Positions 25,486 through 33,947 of a DNA stretch of 53,592 bases are shown in pieces (the first letter of the stretch is position 1; every line of letters starts with the position of its first letter). The DNA is taken from assembly GCA_015233565.1 (NCBI GenBank), contig JADFXM010000051.1:1-53592 (forward strand), given 5' to 3'. The notes under the pieces were generated by a model. It saw only the letters and a program-made list of their open reading frames with translations. It had not been told where the DNA came from and made no database searches. Source of the DNA: Candidatus Rifleibacteriota bacterium (GTDB lineage Bacteria; Muiribacteriota; Ozemobacteria; Ozemobacterales; Ozemobacteraceae). A program made the translations under genes and the position numbers.

Positions 25486-27393
25486 TCATCCTCCCGTCTT
25501 TTCAGGCACTGACGGGAAATATTGTTGTTTAGGTCCAATTTCGTGTCCGGGGGGAATCGGCTTGCCAAGTTCTTCGATACGGAAAACGTCTGGAGGCAAT
25601 CGTAGTGACTCTCGCAGTTTTTCCATTGTTTCGGGGACGAATGGATAGAGCATGATGGTCAGGTTTTTGAGCACGTAAAAGCACGTGTAGAGAGCATTAC
25701 GCCGAGGTTCTTCGGGATGGCGGTCGTCGTGGGGTTTGTACTGATTAAAGAGGCTGTTGATGATGCGCGCGTAGTTCTCTATTGCACCCAGTAAGGTTGC
25801 GTATTCGGCCCTTTCCATGGATCGCAAGTAACGACGAACAATTTTTTCAGTTTCCTCAACTGCTTTTTCTAGAAGAACACCTTCGGGAACCCGTCCGCCG
25901 AACTTGGAATGTACAGCAGAAATTGGTCGCTCGAATGCTGAGTTCATAGGGCCTGCGAGAAAACGATTCCGTTCGTCAAGTACCGCGAAATCGAAGTTGC
26001 AAGAGTTTTCGGGAAGGCTGAGTAATGCGAGGTAATAACGGATTTGATCGACCGAGTAGCCCTTTTCGTTCACAAGCTCATCGGGGGTAATGGAATTGCC
26101 ACGAGACTTGCTCATTTTGTCGCCGCCCGTTAGAAGATGGAAGCAACCAAAGATGTCGGTGAGTTGATACTCTCCGGCTATAGGTAACCTTTGTGGGTCT
26201 TCTTGGGTGCCGAGCCACATGGCGCCTTGCATCAAGACGTAGAAGAAAACATTGTCCTGGCCGAGGAATTGATACACCCGTGCGTTGGGGTCACACCAAA
26301 ATTCCTTGTATCGTTCAGGATCGAGTTGCTTTTGTTTAAGAGCCACTCGGGTAAAGGAAATCGGGGCGATGAGAGAGTCCGGCCAAACATAAAGGGTCTT
26401 CCCGGAAAGCTCAGGGTCGATTTCTTCAGGCACCGGAATTCCCCAAGTCACATCGCGCGTTAAGGAACGATGCGCCCACCCATCTACAAGCACACACTCG
26501 ATTCCATTTTCCTCCAAAATCTTCTGGCCCTGGGCCATCTCTTCTTTATTTTCGAATTGAAGTGCAACTTTTTTTCCTGGGGCATAACGGGGTTTGTGTT
26601 TGGGTAACGTTGATTTGAGCTCTTTATATTTGGCCTCATGTATGTTTTGAAAAGCAGTAGTCGGTAGGACGGTATTGATGACTTCCGTGTAGACAGGGCG
26701 GCGCCACGTCTTTTCTTTGCCTTGGATCCATATGCGAAGGACTTCCGAGACCTTCCACATGTCGAGCCACAAATGGGCGGTTTCTTTCATGATCGGGGTG
26801 GCATCGCTAATAGCGCTGCGAGGATTAATCAGTTCGGAAGGATCGTATTCTTGTCCACAGACGTCACAGTTGTCGCTATATGCGTCCTCGTTGGTGCACT
26901 TAACGTTCGGGCATTTTCCGCGAACGAAACGATCCTGCAAAAAGCGCCCCATTTTTGGGTCGAACCATTGCCGTGTGATGCGTTTTTCAAGAAGGCCGTT
27001 CTTGTACATGCATCTGATGAAATCTTGGGAAAGGTCTCGATGTTCTGGAAAACACTCAGGACGTGAGGTTCCAGTATATACGTCGAGGCTGATTCCGTAA
27101 CGATCGATTGTCTCGCGATGTTTTTGATGCATGCTGCCGATGAACTCGCGGGTGGGGACGCCGGCTTGCAGGGCGGCCACTTCGCTGGTTGATCCGTGAT
27201 CATCTGTTCCGCAGACAAAAAGCACATTGTCTCGCCCGATCAACATTCCCATGAAACGCGCAAAGATGTCTGCAGGAAGCTGGGCTCCGGCAAGATGACC
27301 AAGGTGCAGAGGGCCGTTGGCGTAGGGCATTCCGGCTGTGACAACGACACGTTTAGAACGAGAAACCTGACTCAAAATAGCTTCGATGCTCAT
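25486..27393 (-). CDS. metG: methionyl-tRNA synthetase
   Basis: A 635-residue cytoplasmic enzyme that charges tRNA-Met. The signature HLGH is at residues 30-33 and KMSKS at 426-430. Two Cys pairs of the zinc knuckle (CPNVKC, CDVCG) mark the E. coli-like class. The anticodon-binding helical domain follows, but the ~110-residue C-terminal tRNA-binding extension is absent. Two oddities: an insertion of about 60 residues (about 268-325, with KPRYAPGKKVALQF and GIECVLVDG), and a YVWPDSL segment where most enzymes have YVW-L-DAP. The ATG at 27393 has AGGA six bases upstream; longer in-frame starts lack a site. Confidence 0.92.
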   Translation of the reverse strand: MSIEAILSQVSRSKRVVVTAGMPYANGPLHLGHLAGAQLPADIFARFMGMLIGRDNVLFVCGTDDHGSTSEVAALQAGVPTREFIGSMHQKHRETIDRYGISLDVYTGTSRPECFPEHRDLSQDFIRCMYKNGLLEKRITRQWFDPKMGRFLQDRFVRGKCPNVKCTNEDAYSDNCDVCGQEYDPSELINPRSAISDATPIMKETAHLWLDMWKVSEVLRIWIQGKEKTWRRPVYTEVINTVLPTTAFQNIHEAKYKELKSTLPKHKPRYAPGKKVALQFENKEEMAQGQKILEENGIECVLVDGWAHRSLTRDVTWGIPVPEEIDPELSGKTLYVWPDSLIAPISFTRVALKQKQLDPERYKEFWCDPNARVYQFLGQDNVFFYVLMQGAMWLGTQEDPQRLPIAGEYQLTDIFGCFHLLTGGDKMSKSRGNSITPDELVNEKGYSVDQIRYYLALLSLPENSCNFDFAVLDERNRFLAGPMNSAFERPISAVHSKFGGRVPEGVLLEKAVEETEKIVRRYLRSMERAEYATLLGAIENYARIINSLFNQYKPHDDRHPEEPRRNALYTCFYVLKNLTIMLYPFVPETMEKLRESLRLPPDVFRIEELGKPIPPGHEIGPKQQYFPSVPEKTGG

Positions 27394-27502
27394 GATATGT
27401 CCTAGTGGTGTTTTCATAGAACTGGAAAGGAACTCGCTTTCCCGGCCCTTAAAATACAACACCTTCCTTTCGAAAGTCAAGAGTAATTCTTTCTCCGCAG
27501 GC

Positions 27503-27612
27503 AAGGTGTGAAATATTTAAAGGATTGAAAGTGTAAAAATTCACAATACTTTTTCAGTGCGGCCTTTAGGGCCAGTACATTTTCGAATTTATAATTTTTT
27601 CACACTTTCAGG
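27503..27612 (+). repeat. R5 repeat, copy 1
   Basis: A ~110-bp element beginning AAGGTGTGAAATATTT and ending TTTTTTCACACTTTCAGG, that is, imperfect inverted ends. It matches 53090-53198 over its whole length. It lies about 110 bp upstream of the metG start. Confidence 0.6.
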
Positions 27613-27733
27613 GAAGATGTGAAAAAATGCCAAAATCGGTTAAAAATTGCTGTGAAAAATATCTCAATCTTTTGTCAGCGGCCCTCTCAAATGTTGTACT
27701 TTGATGAATGCCTAATTTTTTCACACCTTCAGG
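27613..27733 (+). repeat. R5-related repeat, adjacent copy
   Basis: The stretch starts AAGATGTGAAAAAAT and ends ATTTTTTCACACCTTCAGG, the same type of ends as the R5 copy it abuts. Its internal sequence differs. The two may form a tandem pair or one composite element. A further lone end-like sequence (TTTTCACACCCTTTGAAG) occurs near 48660. Confidence 0.45.
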
Positions 27734-27844
27734 GCGAACGAAATAATGTCTTTTCGAGGAGATTCAATCGACGAAACCATCACGCTTTAAAGATTATGAT
27801 TCCAGGAATAAAAAAAACTCTGAGTTTGAAATTTTTCATGGCAA

Positions 27845-28306
27845 TCACCCATTCCGACAGTAAAGTTTGTACATTCCTTTATAACTGACGGATAACAAAT
27901 TGTGGTTTTCCAAAATATCCAATGAGGTTTGGATTTTGACGGTTCCATGTCGTCGGAATTTGCCGAATATCTTTGTTTTTGTTTTCGGATCATCGCAAAA
28001 CTTGAGTATCTCTTCGGAAAGAAGGTCTATTCTCGAGGGCAAAGGCCTTCTGGGAAAAACAACTGTCTGACCGGGATTAGAAGAAGGGATATTTTCCCCG
28101 AAAACGAATTCAAGATTATCTGTGTGGTTTGCCAGAAAATTTCTCAGTCTTAGTTTTATTTTGCCGCCTTCACCACCCGAGCCATAACCGTGAATTACAT
28201 TCATTTGACTAAAATCCCCTGCTTTTATCTTTGCGTTATAGGATTCCACGAAGATATCAATGGCTTCAAGGACTTCATATCCATGTAGGTCAATTTCATT
28301 ATTCAT
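27845..28306 (-). CDS. Smr-domain protein
   Basis: A 153-residue protein with an N-terminal Smr domain (about 1-75). It has the DLHG motif (residues 6-9), then VIHGYGSGGEGGKIK and LRNFL, in which the Gly-rich HGxGxGG loop is typical. Smr domains of MutS2-like and stand-alone proteins are nicking or RNA endonucleases, implicated in rescue of collided ribosomes. The C-terminal half (about 90-153) is not recognised. No MutS core is present. It lies 105 bp downstream of folK on the same strand and may be co-transcribed with it. Confidence 0.8.
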   Translation of the reverse strand: MNNEIDLHGYEVLEAIDIFVESYNAKIKAGDFSQMNVIHGYGSGGEGGKIKLRLRNFLANHTDNLEFVFGENIPSSNPGQTVVFPRRPLPSRIDLLSEEILKFCDDPKTKTKIFGKFRRHGTVKIQTSLDILENHNLLSVSYKGMYKLYCRNG

Positions 28307-28411
28307 ATTCAGGAGAGCTTATCCAGAAGAACATTTTTAAACATAGCATAGATGAACTTGTTCCTAAGTTTTGGGCATAGTATTTCCGTTCCAAATATTT
28401 TGTCAAGATTT

Positions 28412-28939
28412 TTAACACGCCCGATTTAATTCCTGTTTTAAAATCAGATTGAATTCCTTGAGGGGTTTCATTGTTCCTTCGGTCATCCCTTGGATAATTT
28501 CAACAATGGACTTTCCGCCAGGTGGTAAAATAAGGTCAGGGACAAGCTCATATAAAGGAAAAGCGAGAAACTGGCGTGTGAAAATTTCCGGATCGGGAAG
28601 AACTAGCCCTTTCATTTTGAGAATCAAATTTCCATATAGAATCAAATCAAGATCTATGGTTCGGGGAGAATATTTGTCTTTGGTTCGCCTTCTTCCAAGA
28701 TCTTTTTCGATTTTTCTAAGCACCTGGAATTTTAGGGTTTCCGGGGGAATCTCGGTTCTGACTTCAAGAACCCCATTGTAAAACGAAGCTTGATCAATTC
28801 GACCGACGGGTTCGGTGAAATAAAAGGTTGAAATGCCAACCACCTGAACTTGATGAATTAATGCCCGAAGTGCTTTCAAAACGTTTTCCGCCGGATTAAT
28901 GTTTGACCCGATAGCAATAAAGGCTTGAACCACCGTCAT
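28412..28939 (-). CDS. folK: 2-amino-4-hydroxy-6-hydroxymethyldihydropteridine pyrophosphokinase
   Basis: The enzyme pyrophosphorylates 6-hydroxymethyldihydropterin from ATP in folate synthesis. At 175 residues it has the expected blocks: IGSNINPAENV, TEPVG, FYNGVLEV, the signature RTKDKYSPRTIDLDLILYG, and LPDPEI. The start codon overlaps the folB stop as ATGA, so the two are coupled. It is the last clear gene of the pterin operon; folP and folC are not in the window. Confidence 0.93.
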   Translation of the reverse strand: MTVVQAFIAIGSNINPAENVLKALRALIHQVQVVGISTFYFTEPVGRIDQASFYNGVLEVRTEIPPETLKFQVLRKIEKDLGRRRTKDKYSPRTIDLDLILYGNLILKMKGLVLPDPEIFTRQFLAFPLYELVPDLILPPGGKSIVEIIQGMTEGTMKPLKEFNLILKQELNRAC

Positions 28940-29292
28940 GAATTCCTTTTCCGAAAAATTATTACTCCGACACTTTTGGCAAAACGAAGTGCAGACGGTT
29001 TGTCGATTCCAACCCGGATTTTTTGGACCCCCGTAGTGGCCAGACAGATATCCGCTATGGCTTCTGCCAGCGCTTCAATTAAGAAAAATTCCGAATTTTC
29101 CACCATTGCCAATACCCGTTTTTTCAAACTCCGATAGTCGATGGCATCCGAAAAATTGTCCGATCGGCAAGGTTTACCAAAATCGGAATAAATGGACAGA
29201 TTGATGGTAACATCTTGTTTCTCGCGGCGTTCATCTTCGTTAATGCCGATAATACAACGGCAACAAAGACCCCTAATAACGATTCGGTCCAT
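28936..29292 (-). CDS. folB: dihydroneopterin aldolase
   Basis: A 118-residue enzyme that converts dihydroneopterin to hydroxymethyldihydropterin and glycolaldehyde. Family blocks are present: IGINEDERREKQDV (catalytic Glu region), DAIDYRSL, the FFLIEALAEAIA helix, and RVGIDKPSALRFAKSVGV, which holds the conserved Lys. It overlaps the upstream fusion gene by 20 bases and folK by four. With a monapterin-like pathway nearby, it could also act as an epimerase, as some family members do. Confidence 0.92.
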   Translation of the reverse strand: MDRIVIRGLCCRCIIGINEDERREKQDVTINLSIYSDFGKPCRSDNFSDAIDYRSLKKRVLAMVENSEFFLIEALAEAIADICLATTGVQKIRVGIDKPSALRFAKSVGVIIFRKRNS

Positions 29293-30382
29293 AATGATGC
29301 TCCATTAGATGGCTACCGCCGTCAACAAAGATGACTTGGCCGGTAATATAATTTTCCCGCAAAAGGAACAAAACTGTGTTCCCAATATCTTTTGGATGAC
29401 CTGATCGTTGCAAAGGAATATTTTTCGCCAACTTTTCAGTAAAGCTCTGATCTTTTCCTTCCGGTGGAAGAATAATTCCGGGAGCGACTGCATTTACCGT
29501 AATTTTTGGGGCAAACTCGATGGCCATTGTTTCAGTAAGACTTAAGAGGACTTTCTTGCTCAGGAGGTAGGAAACATGGGACCTATCATACCCGCCTACG
29601 CGTGAATCAAGCAAATTTACGATTTTTCCGGCTGGTACACATCGGGCAAATTCTCTTCCAATGAGGAATGGAGCCCAAGCATTTACCTGAATATTCCCGA
29701 TTAGGTTAGCAAAATTCATGCCTTGAATGTTGTCCGGGGGGAACATGGAAGCGCTATTTATAAGGAAATCGATGTTTCCCACGGCGGCAAATACTTTGGG
29801 AACCAATTGTTGCAGGTCATCAGTGCGGGCAAAATCGGCCTGAAAAATCCAAGATTTTACCCCTGAACCTTTCAAGTCGCTGCAAAGCTTTTCGGCTTCA
29901 GGATTTGAATGACGGAAATGAATCGCTATGTTTACCCCTTGTTCGGCTAGGACAAGGGCAATTTCCCGGCCGATTCTTTTTGCAGCTCCGGTTACCAGAG
30001 CAGTTTTTCCCCTTAAGGAAGACGGATTTACAGAAGTCTTTTCAAGTGCCTCACTGGCGTCGGAAAGTATTCGATCAATTCTTGCGGCGAGGATGAAGTC
30101 ATTCCTGGAAAGGCCGCCGATTTTGTGCGTTGTTAGGGTCAAATTTACTTTTTTATAAGAAATGTGAAGATCAGGATGATGATTTTGCTGTTCGGCTACC
30201 TTTGCGACTTCCTTTACGAATTCCATCGCCTCACAAAAATCCTGGAAAGAAAGTTCCCGGGTTAAGTTTTTTTCGCCAAGGGTCCAATTTGGGACTTCTG
30301 GAAAAAATTCCCGGGCTTGTCCAATTGACAGCGGGATATCAGAAGCTTTCGGTTGTTGACAATTCATCTCAAAAAGTTTCAT
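29273..30382 (-). CDS. pterin-4a-carbinolamine dehydratase/pteridine reductase fusion
   Basis: A 369-residue two-domain protein. Residues 1-107 are a pterin-4a-carbinolamine dehydratase (PhhB/DCoH): active-site His68-His69-Pro70 in EQQNHHPD, then VNLTLTTHKIGGLS with His86. Residues 123-369 form a short-chain reductase of the pteridine reductase/FolM type: TGAAKRIG (131-138), NSAS (209-212), and the catalytic Asp259-Tyr272-Lys276, with the same 13-residue Asp-Tyr spacing as trypanosomatid PTR1. The first domain dehydrates the hydroxypterin left by aromatic hydroxylases; the second reduces dihydropterins to tetrahydropterins. It lies between folE and folB. No phhA is visible. Confidence 0.88.
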   Translation of the reverse strand: MKLFEMNCQQPKASDIPLSIGQAREFFPEVPNWTLGEKNLTRELSFQDFCEAMEFVKEVAKVAEQQNHHPDLHISYKKVNLTLTTHKIGGLSRNDFILAARIDRILSDASEALEKTSVNPSSLRGKTALVTGAAKRIGREIALVLAEQGVNIAIHFRHSNPEAEKLCSDLKGSGVKSWIFQADFARTDDLQQLVPKVFAAVGNIDFLINSASMFPPDNIQGMNFANLIGNIQVNAWAPFLIGREFARCVPAGKIVNLLDSRVGGYDRSHVSYLLSKKVLLSLTETMAIEFAPKITVNAVAPGIILPPEGKDQSFTEKLAKNIPLQRSGHPKDIGNTVLFLLRENYITGQVIFVDGGSHLMEHHYGPNRY

Positions 30383-30431
30383 CCTCTTTTCCCTTCTTTT
30401 CTCTTAGTGTTTTCAAACTCTCCTTGAAACA

Positions 30432-31082
30432 TTACCCCTTTTTCCCGCAGGCGTCCAGAAATTCCTGCCGAAGAAATGGGTTTGTATCATATTCTCCTCG
30501 CCAAAAGGTTGTTCGGGTCAGGGGTGAAACTTCACGAGGCCCTCTCATTTCAACACACATATGGCGGGCTTCAAGTAAAACAGCTACCCCATGCGGTTGA
30601 AGCAGGCGATTTAAACTGTCGGCTATTTGTTGTCCAATTCTTTCCTGGACTGCAAAGCGCTTCGTAAAAATGCGAACAAGTCGTGTAAGCTTGGAAATCC
30701 CAATAATGTGTTCATGCGCTATGTAGGCAACATAAGCTGTTCCAAAAAACGGCAGTGCATGATGTTCACAAAGGGAAAAAAACTGAATCGGCCCCTCAAT
30801 GATCTGGCTTAAACGGCAATCAGGTCCCCCCCTGCATTCCGTTTCAAATACTTTCACCAACTTTGGATCACCCTCATATCCCTCAGTGGCATCGAAAAGT
30901 GCCTGGACAAACCGCCGGGGGGTTTCGACTGTTGCGGGGGAGTTCAAGTCAAGACCTAAAGCCGACAATAATTCTGCAGCGTTGGCTTCAAGTTTTTTTC
31001 TTTGCTCATCGTTGATTTGACGACTTTTTATTACTAGTATTTCATTGATCCCTGGGCTTTCATACTTGTGTTCAGATGGCAT
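30432..31082 (-). CDS. folE: GTP cyclohydrolase I
   Basis: The enzyme converts GTP to dihydroneopterin triphosphate, the entry step of folate and tetrahydropterin synthesis. Zinc ligands are Cys105 and His108 in SLCEHH and Cys176 in RHMC. TPRRF, GPIQFFS and HIIGISKLTR are all present. The length of 216 residues is usual. I start at ATG 31082, eight bases after GGAGG; an upstream in-frame start lacks a site. It is the first gene of the operon, 49 bp before the fusion gene. Confidence 0.94.
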   Translation of the reverse strand: MPSEHKYESPGINEILVIKSRQINDEQRKKLEANAAELLSALGLDLNSPATVETPRRFVQALFDATEGYEGDPKLVKVFETECRGGPDCRLSQIIEGPIQFFSLCEHHALPFFGTAYVAYIAHEHIIGISKLTRLVRIFTKRFAVQERIGQQIADSLNRLLQPHGVAVLLEARHMCVEMRGPREVSPLTRTTFWRGEYDTNPFLRQEFLDACGKKG

Positions 31083-31161
31083 AAATTTTTCCTCCAGAAA
31101 AATCCAAAAAATCATTTGAATGGTTCGCGAAAACCTTCTTAGTAATTTGCTTTTTCAACTC

Positions 31162-31191
31162 AAGATATCACTCATCCTTTTTTTGAGTCAA
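31162..31191 (-). promoter_or_regulatory. candidate promoter of the folE operon
   Basis: On the minus strand TTGACT (31191-31186) is followed after 18 bp by TATCTT (31167-31162). The start codon is about 80 bp downstream. No riboswitch fold is evident in the leader. Confidence 0.5.
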
Positions 31192-31414
31192 TAGACCGTT
31201 CGATCGTTTCTCTGTAGCTGCAAATCAATTACTGATCAACAAAAGAGAGAGTCGAGGGGTAAGTTTACACCATTTAATTGGTGGTTAATAAGGATTTTCC
31301 ATCCCATTCATTCTTTTGTAAAAATGAGGGCAGGGAAATCTTATTTCATCCTTTGTGGGTATCTTTACGACCTTGAGAAAGAAATTAAAATCAAAAAGTG
31401 AGGGAGAATCAATT

Positions 31415-32482
31415 ATGAAAAAATGTTTGTTGGTCTTTTGTCTTTGTTTTGGGGTCATTTTAAGTATTGGTTGTGGCACGAGTGGCTCCGGCACCGATAA
31501 CTCAAATCCGGTAGGTCCCAGTTTAACAAAAACGTTTTCACAGACAAATCTGGTAGCCAATAGCACGGCCTATGGGGCGAATCGAGTGGATTCGAATCTG
31601 ATGAACGCCTGGGGAATCGCTTTAAATCCTAACAGTGGATATTTTTGGATTTCGTCGAATCATTCCTCAACTTCTGTCGTTTACGACTCCAATGGAAATC
31701 AAATCATCACACCGGTGAAAATTCCGTCCCCCTCAAGTTCTACGGGAGGAGCTCCAAGTGGACAGATTTACAACTCGACTCAGGACTTCATTATTCAAGG
31801 CACCGGAATTCCGGCCGCCTTTATTTTCGTTGGTGAGGATGGGGTGGTTTCCGCATGGAACTCGGCCACTGGAGCTGGTGCAAAAGCGGTGGTTACAGCA
31901 AATGGCGTATACAAAGGCGTTGCGATGGCCGCAGATGGTGGTGCGAATTTTCTGTATGCGGCCAATTTCAACACTGGAAAAATCGACGTTTACGATGCAA
32001 ACTTCAATCCGGTGAACACAAAACCTTTCGTCGATAGTTCGATTCCGACGGGTTTTGCCCCTTTCAATATCAAAAATTTCAACGGTCTCCTTTATGTCTC
32101 GTATGCAGCACAAAACTCTTTGAAGGCTGACGATGTCAAAGGTGCCGGGAATGGGTATATCAACATTTTTAATCCCAACGGGGCTCTGGTCAAGCGATTT
32201 GTGTCACAGGGAGCGTTGAATTCACCGTGGGGAATGGTCGTTGCTCCGGCCAACTTCGGAGACCTTTCAATGGCAATCCTGGTCGGAAATTTTGGTGATG
32301 GAAAAATCAATGCCTACAACATCTCTGGAAACTATATCGGCCAGGTGAAAAACGCCGCGGGCAACGCCATAACCATCGATGGATTGTGGGAGTTGTTTTT
32401 CAACCCGTCAGACCCCAGCAAACTCTTTTTCACCGCTGGTCCCAACGAGGAAAATGATGGCCTGTTCGGTTATCTGAATTAG
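31415..32482 (+). CDS. TIGR03118 family protein, probable lipoprotein
   Basis: A 355-residue secreted protein of the TIGR03118 family, whose function is unknown. The N-terminus is basic then hydrophobic and reaches Cys20 in a LSIGC context, a plausible though imperfect lipobox, followed by a Gly/Ser-rich linker. The body is a beta-propeller-like fold with typical repeats: NAWGIALNP, GVYKGVAMA, NFLYAANFNTGKIDVYD, GLLYVSYA, SPWGMVVAP, LVGNFGDGKINAY, LFFTAGP. GAGGGAG lies ahead of the ATG. The gene is monocistronic by spacing. Confidence 0.85.
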   Translation: MKKCLLVFCLCFGVILSIGCGTSGSGTDNSNPVGPSLTKTFSQTNLVANSTAYGANRVDSNLMNAWGIALNPNSGYFWISSNHSSTSVVYDSNGNQIITPVKIPSPSSSTGGAPSGQIYNSTQDFIIQGTGIPAAFIFVGEDGVVSAWNSATGAGAKAVVTANGVYKGVAMAADGGANFLYAANFNTGKIDVYDANFNPVNTKPFVDSSIPTGFAPFNIKNFNGLLYVSYAAQNSLKADDVKGAGNGYINIFNPNGALVKRFVSQGALNSPWGMVVAPANFGDLSMAILVGNFGDGKINAYNISGNYIGQVKNAAGNAITIDGLWELFFNPSDPSKLFFTAGPNEENDGLFGYLN

Positions 32483-32614
32483 GGGTTATTTCTGGAATTT
32501 CTCTTGTGGTCCGTAATCGTTGAAGACGAGTTGCTGACCACAAGAAAAAAACGGAGAATTCCCAAAGGTTATAATGAAAGCGGGGAAGTTTGGTCAACAT
32601 TGCCAGCAACTCAC

Positions 32615-32680
32615 CAGCGAAAAAGAGTAAAAATACTTGACTTATGAACCTGCACAAACGCAAGGGCAGAAAATGCAGAC
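32615..32680 (+). repeat. R2 repeat, left-half remnant
   Basis: The stretch starts CAGCGAAAAAGAGTAAA and follows the R2 consensus through CTTGACTTATGAACCTGCAC and a GCAGAAAAT, then diverges. The right half and a target duplication are absent, so this is a truncated relic upstream of the glutathione peroxidase gene. Confidence 0.65.
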
Positions 32681-32782
32681 GAAAACCAAAGTTCAAGGAA
32701 AAAAACAGAAAGTGTTTCGCGTGTGCTGAAAAACGTGGCGACGAAGGATTTGTTGCATCAAAGAACCATGCAGGAGGAAAAA

Positions 32783-33388
32783 ATGTATAAAAATCTTAGT
32801 GGATGTACAAATGTTATTGCTCTGGCGCTTTCGGGCCTGATTAGTCTTTCTGGAACGGCCCTGGGGCAGGCAAGTGATACAACACCCGTTGAGCCATTGG
32901 CGCCCTATTTCCAATTTACACTGAATGACATCAATGGGAAACCGACCAATCTTGCGCAATTCAAGGGTAAAGTTCAGCTTTTGGTTAATGTCGCGAGCCA
33001 TTGCGGGTTCACTGGCCAATATGCCGGATTGCAGAAACTCTTTGAAAAGTATTCCGCCCGAGGTTTTGTCGTTCTGGGCTTTCCGGCAAATGATTTCGGT
33101 GCCCAGGAACCTGGAACTGACGCGGAGATCAAGACTTTTTGTACACAAACCTATGGGGTTTCTTTTCCGATGTTTGCCAAGATTTCGGTTAAGGGCGAAT
33201 CACAACACCCTCTATATAAATTTTTGACGGAACCGGCCACAAATCCAGGGTTTTCTGGTGCCATCAGTTGGAATTTCAACAAGTTTTTGATCAGTCGCCA
33301 GGGGAAAATCATTGCCCGTTTTGCTTCAAAGGTTACTCCTGATGCTGAGGAACTGTTACAAGCCATCGAAAAAGCCCTGAAAGAGTAA
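32783..33388 (+). CDS. glutathione peroxidase family thiol peroxidase, exported
   Basis: A 201-residue peroxidase with a signal peptide (about 1-29). The peroxidatic residue is Cys74 in NVASHCGFTGQY, not selenocysteine. Gln108 in FPANDFGAQEP and Trp in WNFNKF complete the catalytic set. Cys120 lies 46 residues after Cys74, as in thioredoxin-dependent members, so the reductant is probably thioredoxin-like rather than glutathione. Export implies peroxide detoxification in the periplasm. AGGAGG precedes the ATG at 32783. Confidence 0.91.
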   Translation: MYKNLSGCTNVIALALSGLISLSGTALGQASDTTPVEPLAPYFQFTLNDINGKPTNLAQFKGKVQLLVNVASHCGFTGQYAGLQKLFEKYSARGFVVLGFPANDFGAQEPGTDAEIKTFCTQTYGVSFPMFAKISVKGESQHPLYKFLTEPATNPGFSGAISWNFNKFLISRQGKIIARFASKVTPDAEELLQAIEKALKE

Positions 33389-33548
33389 GATTTAGAGAAC
33401 TTCTAACGGAAACTTGATAGGAATTTGCTTTTCCAACTCAGGGATCCCACCGAATCCGAAATTTCCTTTTTCAAGAAAACCTCTTTTCAGGGACAAGAGT
33501 TCTCTTAAATTGATTATCTGCCACTACTTTAGCTGGGAACTACAGATT

Positions 33549-33767
33549 ATACCAACCCCAAAAATTATGTGCATCACCCCAGAAACATTGATTTGATCAA
33601 AATGAAGTTGGATCGGTATATCTTGCAAGAAAAGAAGGAACTTTCATGAAAATAAGGAGCCCTTACTGTAATGGTTGAAGCATTCATTTCTGTCAGACCC
33701 AACTCCCATTTTACGCAGACCTGAAGCACGAAATAGGTCAGATGAACGAACTAATTGAAATTGGTAT
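33549..33767 (+). mobile_element. R3 repeat, copy 2
   Basis: A 219-bp copy matching 23566-23782, with ends ATACCAAC and ATTGGTAT. It differs by scattered substitutions, many at third codon positions of the shared short frame, and by small indels in the second half. The rest of 33389-33947 shows no gene. Confidence 0.7.
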
Positions 33768-33947
33768 TATTTATTCTTAGATTTGGAATTGATATTTTTA
33801 TCGTTGTAGGGTTTGAAAATATTCTGCTGAAAAAAACAGGCTTTATTTAAGTCACGGTGTAGCATTGGTCCGACAGAATGATGGATATTTTGTTTTCGAA
33901 TAAAGTTTGAAAATATTTTCTTAATTGATAAAAAGGAGATTATTGCT

